A DNA stretch of 64,000 nt, taken from NCBI GenBank assembly GCA_031292525.1, contig JARLGY010000037.1:62001-126000 (forward strand), written 5' to 3'. How positions within the stretch are numbered: the stretch's first letter is position 1; each line of letters starts with the position of its first letter. The stretch comes from Flavipsychrobacter sp. Its GTDB lineage: Bacteria; Bacteroidota; Bacteroidia; Chitinophagales; Chitinophagaceae. The translations under genes were made by a program, and so were the position numbers. Positions 42,940 through 52,202 of this stretch are shown here, one piece after another. The notes below the pieces were generated by a model, which saw only the letters and a program-made list of their open reading frames with translations, had not been told where the DNA came from and ran no database searches.

Positions 42940-45039
42940 ATGCATGCCAAAAATGACGAACAACGCTTATATAAAAAAGCCAAAGACCTTATTGATGGAA
43001 AAAATAGTGCAGCAGATGCAGGCGAAGCTATAGATGCACTAAAAGAAGTCATCAATTTTGCAGACTGGCGGTACTATGTAGAGAGCGATCCTACTTTTTC
43101 TGACTTTGAATATGATACACTCTTTAAGCAGCTAAAAGCTCTTGAAGAAAAAAACCCTGCACTGGTTACTATTGATTCGCCTACACAACGTGTAGCCAAA
43201 GGCATAAGCGAAAAGTTTGCCCCGGTAAGCCACCTGGTGCCCATGCTGAGCCTGGATAATACATACAACGCAGAAGACCTGCGCGACTGGGACAAGCGGT
43301 GCCACGATGCGCTAAGTGAGGGCACAATTGAGTACTGCGCAGAGCCTAAATATGATGGAGCAAGCATAAGCCTGGTTTATGAGAATGATAAGTTGGTGCG
43401 AGGAGCCACCCGCGGCGATGGTATTATGGGTGAAGAAATAACCATAAATGTACGCCAGATGAAATCTATACCTCTTTCAGCTGCATTTACGAAGTATGGC
43501 GTTGCCCAAATAGAAATACGCGGGGAATCGGTAATACATAAAAATGTTTTTGAAGAGTTCAATAAACAACGAGTGGCTGAAGGTCTTGCCCCATTAGCCA
43601 ATCCCCGCAACGCGGCATCCGGCACATTGCGCATGCTCGATCCGGCTGAGGTGCGTAAAAGAGGTCTTACTGCAATACTCTATAATATCAGCCACTACAC
43701 CCTGAAAGATGGAGCAAATATGCCCAAGGAATTAAGCAGTCATTTCAATTCACTACAATGGCTGGCTCAATTAGGGTTCCCTACACCTGTCAAGGAAATG
43801 AAGGTATTCAAATCTATCGATGAGGTGATTGCTTACTGCCACTCTTTTGAGGCGCAGCGCGATAATTTACCATTTGAGGTAGATGGGCTGGTGATAAAGG
43901 TGAATAGTTTTGAGTTGCAGGATAAGTTGGGTATGACATCTCACCATCCACGTTGGGCTGTTGCCTATAAATTTAAAGCAAGGCAAGCCACCAGCAAGTT
44001 GCGCCGGGTAGAGTTCCAGGTAGGGCGCACAGGTGCGGTAACACCAGTAGCTAAGATAGACCCAGTGCCTATTGGTGGGGTTACAGTAACTTCTGTATCT
44101 CTGTTTAATGAAGACGTAGTACGCGAAAAGGACCTGCGCATTGGCGACACGGTGTTGGTTGAACGTGCAGGCGATGTAATACCGTACATTGTAAAACCAC
44201 TGACCGAGTTACGCACGGGAGAGGAGGAACCTATCAAATTCCCTACCCATTGCCCCGCATGCAACCAGCCATTGGAACGTGTACCTGATGAAGCAGCTTG
44301 GCGATGCATCAACATCAGCTGCCCGGTACAGGTAGCTGAACGCATGATACACTATGCCAGCAAAGATGCTATGGATATCAGAAGTTTTGGCGATGCCAAC
44401 GTGCGCAAATTCTTCGATCTTGGTCTGTTAAAAGATATACCTGGCATATATCATTTGGACTGGGACAAGATCAGAACCCTTGAAGGCTTTGGGGAGAAAT
44501 CTGTCACCAACCTGAAACAGGCTATAGAAAACAGTAAAACCCAATCGCTGAACAGGCTTATCTACGGCCTGGGAATACGCTACGTAGGTGAAACAACAGC
44601 CAAGACGCTTGCCAGCGCTGTAAACCACATTAGCGATCTTTATGAGAAAGATGTAGAGTGGCTATGTACGCTTGAGGATGTAGGCCCTAAAGTAGCTTCA
44701 TCAGTCGCAGATTTTTTCAGCATTCCCGAAAACCGCCACATGCTGCAATTACTGGAGCAGGAAGGTGTTAACATGCACAACCACCATCATGGTCAAAAAG
44801 AAACGGGCGGTGAGCTATCGGGTAAAACATTTCTTTTCACAGGCACGTTATCGCGTTTTAAAAGAGGTGATGCTGAAGCCATCGCCGAGGAGAAGGGAGG
44901 AACAATACTAGGCGGTGTAAGTAGTAAACTCAACTACCTTGTAGTAGGTGAAGATGCTGGAAGCAAGCTTGAAAAAGCAAAGAAACTAGGCACTGTTACT
45001 ATCCTCACCGAAGATGAATTCCTGGAACTTGTAAAATAA
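42940..45039 (+). CDS. ligA: NAD-dependent DNA ligase
   Basis: 699 residues, normal for LigA. The adenylation domain carries the catalytic Lys in EPKYDGASISL and the RGDG and ANPRNAASGTLR motifs. The OB fold contains VGRTGAVTPVAKIDPV. The zinc finger has four Cys (CPAC near 443 and CINISC near 460), followed by helix-hairpin-helix repeats (IYGLGIRYVGETTAK, LEDVGPKVASSV). The C-terminal BRCT domain (GKTFLFTGTLSRFKR) is complete. It seals nicks in replication and repair. It converges with the next gene, with only 2 bp between the stops. Confidence 0.97.
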   Translation: MHAKNDEQRLYKKAKDLIDGKNSAADAGEAIDALKEVINFADWRYYVESDPTFSDFEYDTLFKQLKALEEKNPALVTIDSPTQRVAKGISEKFAPVSHLVPMLSLDNTYNAEDLRDWDKRCHDALSEGTIEYCAEPKYDGASISLVYENDKLVRGATRGDGIMGEEITINVRQMKSIPLSAAFTKYGVAQIEIRGESVIHKNVFEEFNKQRVAEGLAPLANPRNAASGTLRMLDPAEVRKRGLTAILYNISHYTLKDGANMPKELSSHFNSLQWLAQLGFPTPVKEMKVFKSIDEVIAYCHSFEAQRDNLPFEVDGLVIKVNSFELQDKLGMTSHHPRWAVAYKFKARQATSKLRRVEFQVGRTGAVTPVAKIDPVPIGGVTVTSVSLFNEDVVREKDLRIGDTVLVERAGDVIPYIVKPLTELRTGEEEPIKFPTHCPACNQPLERVPDEAAWRCINISCPVQVAERMIHYASKDAMDIRSFGDANVRKFFDLGLLKDIPGIYHLDWDKIRTLEGFGEKSVTNLKQAIENSKTQSLNRLIYGLGIRYVGETTAKTLASAVNHISDLYEKDVEWLCTLEDVGPKVASSVADFFSIPENRHMLQLLEQEGVNMHNHHHGQKETGGELSGKTFLFTGTLSRFKRGDAEAIAEEKGGTILGGVSSKLNYLVVGEDAGSKLEKAKKLGTVTILTEDEFLELVK

Positions 45040-45041
45040 AA

Positions 45042-46055
45042 TTATAACGCAGAACCCGTCATAGCATTATATACCTGTGCCGATATATTGCTGATCACTG
45101 TTGCTTGCTTGCTAAGATCGCTTCCTGTTGTCATTATGGTGATGAGATATGGAGTTACCCCTGCATATACAATACCAGATTCGTGTAATTCGTAAGTAGT
45201 ACCATAGCCCGATTCTCCAAATTTGTGCGCAACTTTTACGGTTGAAGGTAACAGCTTTAGCATGCCCTCCTTAAAGTCACACTCAGCCAACAGTTCAAGT
45301 GCATATTCTGATGCTGGTACGGATAGGTATGTTGCGTTGTATAATACTCTAAGGAACAGTGAATACTCCTTTACTGATAGTTGAAATTGATTATAATCAT
45401 TAGAAGGGACAGCTAACCCAAGGTCTGTAAATAGTTTGTTGTAAACGTCAATATTCATATGCTGCATCAGCAATAAAGTCGCATTGTTATCAGAGTAGGC
45501 AATCATGTAGTGCAACAGATCCTTTACCGTATAACTATTACCAGGCTGAATGTTCTTGGAGGTATAGTGTTCATGGGGCAAAGCGGTATCTTGCTTTGCA
45601 AAAGCTATCTTCTGGTTTAATACCTGGTTGTTACCTTCCACCATACGCATATAGGTTATAAGTACAGGCACCTTGGCCAGGGATGCAGGATGATATTTGT
45701 TTTCTGCATCCACAGCTGTCCACAAAGGTTTGTTTAAAGACCGTACATACACAGACGCTGACGAAACAAGCCCTTCATTTTTTGCCCGGTTGATAGCATT
45801 GATCACACTTTCTTTTAGCGGCACCAATTCCGGCGATTCACATTCCCTATCTACATATAATAAAGGACTTACAAAAGTATAGCCACTTAGCCTTCTGCGA
45901 TCTACTTTACAGTCTTGTGTAGTTGGTATATATGATGCCGTAGCTGATTTTAAAGTTAGATCCTTAGTTATTTTATGCGTAGCATAGCAAACCACTACAG
46001 CTGTTATTAATGTGGCAATTACTAAGTAATAGGAGGGCAACCTTAATTTGAACAT
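45042..46055 (-). CDS. Class A beta-lactamase-like serine hydrolase, membrane anchored
   Basis: 337 residues. An N-terminal helix (YLVIATLITAVVVCYATH) anchors it to the inner membrane. The catalytic domain starts near residue 85. Present are SxxK (HPASLAKVPVLI), the SDN triad in YSDNNATLLLMQHM and the third motif HKFGESGYG (KTG replaced by KFG). The spacing resembles class A beta-lactamases, but the omega-loop Glu is not obvious and the KTG is not canonical, so it may be a PBP-like D,D-peptidase or esterase, not an antibiotic-hydrolysing enzyme. Single gene. Confidence 0.8.
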   Translation of the reverse strand: MFKLRLPSYYLVIATLITAVVVCYATHKITKDLTLKSATASYIPTTQDCKVDRRRLSGYTFVSPLLYVDRECESPELVPLKESVINAINRAKNEGLVSSASVYVRSLNKPLWTAVDAENKYHPASLAKVPVLITYMRMVEGNNQVLNQKIAFAKQDTALPHEHYTSKNIQPGNSYTVKDLLHYMIAYSDNNATLLLMQHMNIDVYNKLFTDLGLAVPSNDYNQFQLSVKEYSLFLRVLYNATYLSVPASEYALELLAECDFKEGMLKLLPSTVKVAHKFGESGYGTTYELHESGIVYAGVTPYLITIMTTGSDLSKQATVISNISAQVYNAMTGSAL

Positions 46056-46440
46056 GATGATGATATAAGGATAGGTTCGGAATTAACATCAAAATTATTC
46101 TAAATAACAAATATCTCACATGGTGAAATTATATTAATATAATATACATTATTTATTATACAACTATATTTATTCACACCATTTCAATTAGCATTCGGAA
46201 ACTTATTTCCTATTATTCCAATTCATTGTTTATTAATAATAAATGCAACATCTATAATTACAATACATAATAATCAGGCCTATATTTTTCCCATTAAACC
46301 AAGCACTCCAATTATATTACATTGCATATTATCTGTTTGTACTATTAACCTACTTCAATAACATATATTGTTTATGATAAATACATATAGTTATTGACTC
46401 ATTAGATTTCATTAAAACAAAGCCCCCTAAAAATTGTGTC
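46056..46440. other. Gene-free, very AT-rich stretch
   Basis: 385 bp upstream of the serine hydrolase and downstream of the ABC operon. It is nearly all A and T, with no ORF, tRNA, clear hairpin or repeat that I can support. Confidence 0.5.
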
Positions 46441-47133
46441 TTATTTATTACGCCCGTGACTTTTGATCTCTCCGTCAGCCATTTCTATTATCCGGTCCGA
46501 GCGGCGGGCAAAATCCTCATCGTGAGTTACGGTAATAATAGTTTGGTGAAATTCTTGAGTTAATTTCTGGAAAAGATCAAATACAATACCTGTGTTTTTA
46601 GAATCCAGGTTGCCTGTAGGCTCATCACCCATTATTATTGCGGGGTCATTTATGAGGGCACGGGCTATTGCCACACGCTGTTGTTGCCCACCAGATAGTT
46701 TGTCGGCCCGCTTCAAGGCCTGATCTTCTACACCAAACATTTTCAATTTTTCATAGGCTTTGCTTTCTACCTCTTTATAAGAAAGCTTACCCAAGCGTAA
46801 CGCCGGTATCATCACATTTTTAAGACAATTAAAATCGGGCAGCAGGTAGTGAAACTGAAATACAAACCCTATCGATTCATTACGGAGTTGTGCCAGGTCG
46901 TTCAATGACCGGCCGGTTGCCTTTACACCATTTATCTCCAGGTTACCCTCATAGTCTCTATCCATAGTAGAGAGCACATATAACAATGTAGATTTACCGC
47001 AACCAGACTTGCCCACAATAGAAACAAACTCTCCTTTCGCCACGTCTATTGCTATATTTTTCAACACTGGTGTAGTCACTGGGTCGTGAAAATATTTTGT
47101 AATACCTGTGGCCATTAATGCTATGTCTGCCAT
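46441..47133 (-). CDS. ABC transporter ATPase, LolD/MacB-type
   Basis: 230 residues. Walker [12 protein letters not shown]-loop [14 protein letters not shown], signature [15 protein letters not shown], Walker [16 protein letters not shown] with D-loop, and the H-loop His in [10 protein letters not shown] are all present. This is the LolD/FtsE/MacB subfamily, working with FtsX-type permeases. It is the last gene of the efflux operon and overlaps the permease stop by one base (TAATG). With the TolC, adaptor and permease genes it forms a tripartite efflux pump for an unknown substrate (inference). Confidence 0.93.
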   Translation of the reverse strand: MADIALMATGITKYFHDPVTTPVLKNIAIDVAKGEFVSIVGKSGCGKSTLLYVLSTMDRDYEGNLEINGVKATGRSLNDLAQLRNESIGFVFQFHYLLPDFNCLKNVMIPALRLGKLSYKEVESKAYEKLKMFGVEDQALKRADKLSGGQQQRVAIARALINDPAIIMGDEPTGNLDSKNTGIVFDLFQKLTQEFHQTIITVTHDEDFARRSDRIIEMADGEIKSHGRNK

Positions 47134-48392
47134 TATCCTCTTATTATAGTTACCGGGTCAACTCTCGATGCCTTTCGTGCAGGGAAGTAGCCTGCTGCAA
47201 TAGTTGTAAGTATTCCAAAAACTATAGCCTCAACATAGTGTGGCATATAAAATGACATTGGAATGTAATTGAGTGTGCCACCTACAGGAGCGGAACCTCC
47301 AATATAAAGTTTGGAAAAACCGTAAGAAGTAAGAAATCCGAAAAACACACCAATGATGCCACCCATAATGCCTATATAAATAGCCTGCTGTAGAAAAATG
47401 CTGATCACAGAGGCGCCCGAAAAGCCTATGGCCTTTAAGATTGCTATCTCCTTTATTTTCTCATAAATGGTCATGTTTAGTATGTTGTAAATGCCGAAGC
47501 CTGCCACAAGTAGTATAACCCCTACTACAGAGTTAAGTATCATAGCCCTTATTTTAAATGCAGTTTTTAAAGTGCTATTGGCCTGCACCCAGTCTTCAGC
47601 TTTGTAACCTGTAATTGTTTCCAGTTCTGGCGCAACATCTGGAGCCGCATTATAGTCTTTCAGATTTATCTTTATATCAGTTACATAGCTACGGTCTTTA
47701 CCCAAAAGGTTTTGTGCCTCTGTTATATTAGTGTAAGACTTTGTTTCGTCCACCTGCTTCACTCCCGATGAATAGATACCTATCACGCGCATCACTATAG
47801 GTGTACCGGTCCCTGTGCCCACAGTAATATTATCGCCTGTATGCAGGCTTAGTTTGTCTGCAATACCCTTCCCTATCAGCACACTATTATTCACATGATT
47901 CAGGTCTTCCAGGTTGCCGGTAACCATATTACCTTTTACATCAAACATTTTATCCTCCTGCGTAATATTAACACCTGCCACAGTACCGTTGAGCTGCACA
48001 CTACCGCTTGTATAGATGACGTTTGCTGTTACTTGGGGCGTTATTGCAGCTACTCTTGTATCTCTTTGTATCTGGTTGATTACCCCATACGGATTAATAA
48101 TGCCTTGCCGTTGTATCAGTTGTTTTGGGTTATCCAGTATTTTTATAGAAGAGTCGCGGAGATAATTGTTCATCATGTGGGTATCTGCAACCTTGTTTTC
48201 GCTGTACAAACGTATGTGCGGAGTGGTATTAAAAGACATTTTTTCAAAATAATCGTTTGTACCCTTCATTAACGACTGCATGAATATGAACATAGATACT
48301 CCAAACATTACCCCCATGGCAGCTACAAGTGTTTGTTTCTTCCTGGAAGACAGATAGGTTACCGCGATCTCTGTGTTTACACTTACTTTCAT
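47133..48392 (-). CDS. ABC transporter permease, FtsX/MacB-like
   Basis: 419 residues. N-terminal helix near 20-40, a large periplasmic MacB_PCD-like domain (about 40-270), then three C-terminal helices (RAMILNSVVGVILLVAGFGI, SIFLQQAIYIGIMGGIIGVF, YVEAIVFGILTTIAAGYFPA) and the RKASRVDPVTIIRG tail typical of FtsX permeases. It probably acts as a mechanotransmission permease with the ATPase, adaptor and TolC. It starts 10 nt after the adaptor stop. Confidence 0.9.
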   Translation of the reverse strand: MKVSVNTEIAVTYLSSRKKQTLVAAMGVMFGVSMFIFMQSLMKGTNDYFEKMSFNTTPHIRLYSENKVADTHMMNNYLRDSSIKILDNPKQLIQRQGIINPYGVINQIQRDTRVAAITPQVTANVIYTSGSVQLNGTVAGVNITQEDKMFDVKGNMVTGNLEDLNHVNNSVLIGKGIADKLSLHTGDNITVGTGTGTPIVMRVIGIYSSGVKQVDETKSYTNITEAQNLLGKDRSYVTDIKINLKDYNAAPDVAPELETITGYKAEDWVQANSTLKTAFKIRAMILNSVVGVILLVAGFGIYNILNMTIYEKIKEIAILKAIGFSGASVISIFLQQAIYIGIMGGIIGVFFGFLTSYGFSKLYIGGSAPVGGTLNYIPMSFYMPHYVEAIVFGILTTIAAGYFPARKASRVDPVTIIRG

Positions 48393-48402
48393 AAGGCTGA
48401 TG

Positions 48403-49503
48403 TTATTTCTTTTTTTCTATCTTATCATCAACAGATAATCCGCTGAGCACTTCAATCCATTCATCAGATACAATACCGGTTGTAATATTGGCAGTGTCGC
48501 GTTTGTTACCGTGTTTCACCAATACCTTATTGCCGGGCATCAGGTATATATGAGGTATCAATAAAGCCTTTTCTTTTTTATGGGTAATAATGTTGGCCTG
48601 CAGTTGTGTTCCAGATATCAGCGAAGGCATCTCTACCAAGAACCGTGCTTCAACTTTATAAGATTGCGATGTCTCGTTAAAGTGAGGATATATCTTGGTG
48701 ACACGCGCTTCGTAAGTTTTGTTCTTTTCAGTATTCAACTCTACTAGTACCTGTTGCCCCAATTGCACTTTGCTGATGCTACCCTCATCCAGGTCCAGGT
48801 TAATAACTATAGAATCAGGATTGCCCAATTGTGCTACCTGGTCGCCCTTTCGCACTAGGTCGCCTTGCTTTTTAAATACTTGGTAAACCTTGCTGGGGCC
48901 CACGGCTGCAAGATTATAATACTGGTTACCTGCCTCAGCGTTCTGTAATAACGATTGGTTGTTGATGAGGTCCTGCCTTACTTTATCTTGTGTGGCTCTG
49001 TAGTTTTCTATTGCGGCATGATAAGAGCTCAAAGAAGATTGGTAAGTCATTTGTGCATTGTCAAGATCTTGCCTGGATACGGAATTGGTAGTATATAAAT
49101 GCCGATAACGAGCCAAGGTTACTGAATCATTTTGCTGCTTCACCCGGGCTACTTCCACTTGGGCCTTTTGCTGCAGCATTGTAGGAGAATTATTGTCAGC
49201 ACTTATCTTGGCGAAGCTCACATTTGTCTGCGCTATCGCCACTTGTGTACGTTGCTGCCTGTTATCTAGTTGGAATAATAACTGCCCATCATGTACAAGA
49301 TCATTCTCCACTACGTAGCTATGTACAATAAAGCCATCAGACAATGAAGTAACTGTATAAGCATCTTTAGGTTCTATAACCCCTGATGCAAAAACAGCCT
49401 CCGTAATCGGCGCTATCTTTGGTGAAGTCTCTTCAAATTTTGGCTTGCAGGATGTGGTGACAAGCACCCAAGGCAGTATAATGCACGTAAGTAGTCGTTT
49501 CAT
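48403..49503 (-). CDS. HlyD/MacA-type periplasmic adaptor lipoprotein
   Basis: 366 residues with lipobox VTTSC at 15-19, so it is anchored to a membrane. Biotinyl-lipoyl-like halves (VTSLSDGFIVHSYVVENDLV and VYQVFKKQGDLVRKGD) flank a long helical hairpin with coiled-coil character (QQRTQVAIAQTNVSFAKI). These are the features of membrane fusion proteins. It bridges the FtsX-type permease to TolC. One nucleotide separates it from the tolC stop. It is also the second gene of the tolC-adaptor-permease-ATPase unit. Confidence 0.88.
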   Translation of the reverse strand: MKRLLTCIILPWVLVTTSCKPKFEETSPKIAPITEAVFASGVIEPKDAYTVTSLSDGFIVHSYVVENDLVHDGQLLFQLDNRQQRTQVAIAQTNVSFAKISADNNSPTMLQQKAQVEVARVKQQNDSVTLARYRHLYTTNSVSRQDLDNAQMTYQSSLSSYHAAIENYRATQDKVRQDLINNQSLLQNAEAGNQYYNLAAVGPSKVYQVFKKQGDLVRKGDQVAQLGNPDSIVINLDLDEGSISKVQLGQQVLVELNTEKNKTYEARVTKIYPHFNETSQSYKVEARFLVEMPSLISGTQLQANIITHKKEKALLIPHIYLMPGNKVLVKHGNKRDTANITTGIVSDEWIEVLSGLSVDDKIEKKK

Positions 49504-49504
49504 T

Positions 49505-50827
49505 TTAAAAAGATTGTTGGCGGATCTTTACCTGATATAATTGCACTAGCATATCAGACAGGCTATTTAGATATTGGTTTTGATAGTCAATATAATTTTG
49601 GAAAGCATTTAATCTATCATCAAGCGGAGAAAGACCAGCCTCGTAACGATACGAGATATGCCGGTAATTATCCAGTGATAGATTCATTACATCTTGAGTT
49701 TTACTGAGTATAGATATTGCCCTCTGATAGTTGAGCCGGATATTCTCATCATTGATGGCAGATTGTTTTTGGGCATTCTCATACTGAGCCATGCTTTCCT
49801 CGTAATTGATCTTGCTTCTTTTTGATTGAAAATACCTGGACCCACTTGTAAAAATTGGAAACGAGGCTTGCAACGACCAATATTGCGACGGAAACCAGCC
49901 TGCCACTCCTGTAGCACCGCTAAACGGTTCAAAAGTTTTATCATAGCGCTGCGTAGCGTAATTGTAAAGTATGTTAATAGTAGGCAGGAATGCACTGTTA
50001 GAGAGCCTATATTGACTAAGGCTGATCTTTGCCCGCCATAAAGAAAGCTTTAGGGACAGGTCTTCTGTAAATGCTTCCGCAGCATCAATATGGAGACTTG
50101 TATTTAATGATGCATTTATGGAAAGAGAATCATTAACTGAAAATCCCAACAAACCTTTTAATGAATTTCTCGATGTGATCATCTGGTAACGAGCTGTGAT
50201 CTGCGACTGTTGGGCACGTTCCAGGTTCAGTTTTGCAAGATCAACGCTTGCTTCATTAGCAGTTCCTTCTTTAAATTTATTGTTGGCAGATTGATAAGTA
50301 CTATCTGCTATAAGGGCTGTTTGATCAGCAAGAATAGATGCTTCTTGCATTAAGAGATAGGAATAAAATTGAGTCGCCAACTGCTGGTACACCAATCGAC
50401 GGGTACTAGCCAGCGAATCCTTATTCATTTCCTGCGTCTGTTGTGCAATGCGCACGTTGTATATATTCTGCAGGTTTAGAATATTCATCTGCGCATTAAT
50501 GCCCCCAGTATAAACAAACTGTTCACCAAATTGCAGCGTTTTATAAGTGCCGGGCGGGCCACCTAGCAAACTGGCTGGTAAAAGTGTAGTCTGTAAGGCA
50601 ATATTGTCTGTATAAGATCCAGTAGCCGTGGCCTGTGGTAGCAGTGCGCTATACGCTTGTTTTTTGGCATATACAGACTTATCAAGTTCATATTTCATGG
50701 TCTTAATAGTGATGTTATTGTGGTCAGCATACTTCCACACATCTTCCAACGACCGAAAAACTACTTGGCTATATGAGCCCAACCAGCAGGTAAGTAGGAT
50801 GAATATGCAATACAATCTCTTAAACAT
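49505..50827 (-). CDS. TolC-family outer membrane efflux protein
   Basis: 440 residues with a signal peptide (LYCIFILLTCWLGSYS, cleavage before QVVF). Repeated long helices with DLAKLNLERAQQSQITARYQ and YQNQYLNSLSDMLVQLYQVK, and two half-repeats with the same layout, are typical of TolC. The start is followed by SLEDVWKYADHNNITIK, the usual N-terminal helix. It forms the outer membrane channel for the pump encoded by the next three genes. A -7 box TAGTTTTG (minus strand) lies at 50867-50874, about 40 nt before the ATG, so it may be transcribed separately from tetR. Confidence 0.9.
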   Translation of the reverse strand: MFKRLYCIFILLTCWLGSYSQVVFRSLEDVWKYADHNNITIKTMKYELDKSVYAKKQAYSALLPQATATGSYTDNIALQTTLLPASLLGGPPGTYKTLQFGEQFVYTGGINAQMNILNLQNIYNVRIAQQTQEMNKDSLASTRRLVYQQLATQFYSYLLMQEASILADQTALIADSTYQSANNKFKEGTANEASVDLAKLNLERAQQSQITARYQMITSRNSLKGLLGFSVNDSLSINASLNTSLHIDAAEAFTEDLSLKLSLWRAKISLSQYRLSNSAFLPTINILYNYATQRYDKTFEPFSGATGVAGWFPSQYWSLQASFPIFTSGSRYFQSKRSKINYEESMAQYENAQKQSAINDENIRLNYQRAISILSKTQDVMNLSLDNYRHISYRYEAGLSPLDDRLNAFQNYIDYQNQYLNSLSDMLVQLYQVKIRQQSF

Positions 50828-50917
50828 AAAAACTACTGTCTTGTTTTTATTTTTTGCAAAACTACCTTGCTAAATGGTAGCACCATATGATACCAATCAT
50901 TGCCAGGAAATAAATAA

Positions 50918-51550
50918 CTATTCCATGTTCATGATGGCGTTGATCCACTTCGGGATTAATTTTTTCCTTTCTTCCATCAAAACATTAAATTGCTCTATGC
51001 TCATGCCGGTACGGTTTCTGATCAATGGGCTCCCGATAAATGGGAATATCGTCATCCCAACAAGGTTCATGATCATGTGCGCAGGATTAATGGAAGGTTT
51101 ATTTCTAGTCGCAACCATTTCATTCCATTGCTGCACTATATAAAGCTCTTTATGTTGCATTTTATCCATACCCACTTTTGATATAAGCATTGAAGGATCT
51201 TGTTTGATCTCACTTAATATAAAGAGCGGAAGGTCAGGATTCTTTATTAGCATATCTATATAGTGCGTTACCAATACCTCTATTTTGGCTTGCAACGTCG
51301 TTGCAGGATCATCAACAATACCTAATATACTGTGAACAAAAGTTTGCAAATGTTCCAGCATCACTATATCAAACAGCTTTTCCTTGCTTCTGAAATAGTA
51401 GTTGATCAATGCAAGATTATACCCCGATGCCTCAGCAATGTCGCGTGTACGGGTAGCAGCATATCCTTTTTGCGTAAACACCTCCCGGGCAGCTTGTTTT
51501 ATTTTCTCTTCTGTAGAGTCATTTTTTTCTATTTGTTTTATCTCCTTCAT
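50918..51550 (-). CDS. TetR/AcrR-family transcriptional regulator
   Basis: 210 residues. The N-terminal HTH has TRDIAEASGYNLALINYYFRSKEKLF, the TetR_N signature. The ligand-binding part is helical. The gene is the first of the efflux unit (90 nt before tolC). A 24-bp inverted repeat covers its own -33 box, so it probably represses itself and perhaps the pump genes, with release by a pump substrate (inference). TetR regulators next to efflux genes are a standard arrangement. The start is ATG at 51550. Confidence 0.92.
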   Translation of the reverse strand: MKEIKQIEKNDSTEEKIKQAAREVFTQKGYAATRTRDIAEASGYNLALINYYFRSKEKLFDIVMLEHLQTFVHSILGIVDDPATTLQAKIEVLVTHYIDMLIKNPDLPLFILSEIKQDPSMLISKVGMDKMQHKELYIVQQWNEMVATRNKPSINPAHMIMNLVGMTIFPFIGSPLIRNRTGMSIEQFNVLMEERKKLIPKWINAIMNME

Positions 51551-51560
51551 GAAATCGCTA

Positions 51561-51593
51561 CAAATCTATTACTAAGTTTTGTCTTTAAACAAA
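51561..51593 (-). promoter_or_regulatory. tetR promoter (TTTG-N21-TAGATTTG)
   Basis: Minus strand. The -33 box TTTG is at 51590-51593 and the -7 box TAGATTTG at 51561-51568, spacer 21. The -33 box lies inside the palindrome at 51580-51631. The ATG is 10 nt past the -7 box. Confidence 0.75.
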
Positions 51594-51631
51594 TTATTTA
51601 ATCAAACGATTAAATAATTTGTTTAAAGACA
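51580..51631. promoter_or_regulatory. 24-bp inverted repeat, likely TetR operator
   Basis: Two 24-nt arms (51580-51603 and 51608-51631) match perfectly as reverse complements around a 4-nt AAAC centre. The arms begin TGTCTTTAAACAAA. The repeat overlaps the tetR -33 box. TetR proteins bind palindromes as dimers. A cruciform or transcript hairpin is possible as well. Confidence 0.7.
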
Positions 51632-51641
51632 TTATAATCAT

Positions 51642-51668
51642 AAAAAAACACCCGAATGGGTGTTCTTT
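51642..51668 (-). terminator. Terminator of the 51687-52085 gene
   Basis: AACACCC-GAAT-GGGTGTT (51647-51664). A run of seven T follows on the minus strand (plus A-run at 51642-51648). It stands between the stop at 51687 and the tetR promoter region. Confidence 0.82.
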
Positions 51669-51686
51669 TGCTATCGGAATATTGTG

Positions 51687-52085
51687 CTAATCCATTGTAG
51701 GATAAACATCGAGTATTATGGGCTCTTGCCTTATCTCAAAATACCAGAATAAGGGCAAAGCCACCGGTACCATCACAGACATAAAAAGTATCCACTCCAG
51801 CTTGGTAGCGCTATTCATATTTTTAATACGTGCTATATGCACCAGGAAGTAAATGAAAACAATGGCACCAATCACAGCCGATATTGCTAAAAGTATGAAC
51901 ATAGTAGAATAGTGGGTAATAGTATGCATATTAAGGGCAAAATGATCATTAAAGCCTCCCGCACTAAGCACTGGCATCAGTATTACCAAGTAGTAAACAA
52001 AGCATCCTGCAAATGAAATGATGGGCAGGAAGCTTAGAATACCCATATTATTTTTTGTCTTTTCATCCATTACTAGCGTTTTCAT
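51687..52085 (-). CDS. Hypothetical small integral membrane protein
   Basis: 132 residues with about four membrane helices (FLPIISFAGCFVYYLVILMP, STMFILLAISAVIGAIVFIY, LEWILFMSVMVPVALPLFWY) and short polar loops. No signal peptide, no motif I can name. Isolated between terminators, minus strand. Many Bacteroidota have similar short membrane proteins of unknown function. Alternative ATG codons lie five and thirteen codons downstream, but the first is used. Confidence 0.7.
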   Translation of the reverse strand: MKTLVMDEKTKNNMGILSFLPIISFAGCFVYYLVILMPVLSAGGFNDHFALNMHTITHYSTMFILLAISAVIGAIVFIYFLVHIARIKNMNSATKLEWILFMSVMVPVALPLFWYFEIRQEPIILDVYPTMD

Positions 52086-52148
52086 AATTAAGATGTTTAG
52101 TCATTATAAATGCCCCAAAACTGTGCCAGTGCATGTTAAAAAGTAAAA

Positions 52149-52181
52149 TAAAAAAGCCTGTTGCTTTGCGGCAACAGGCTT
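52149..52181 (-). terminator. Terminator of the EGF-like lipoprotein gene
   Basis: AAGCCTGTTGC (52154-52164) pairs with GCAACAGGCTT (52171-52181). The minus strand continues with TTTTT, 22 nt after the stop. Confidence 0.85.
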
Positions 52182-52202
52182 CAATAAAATGAAATTTATC
52201 TT

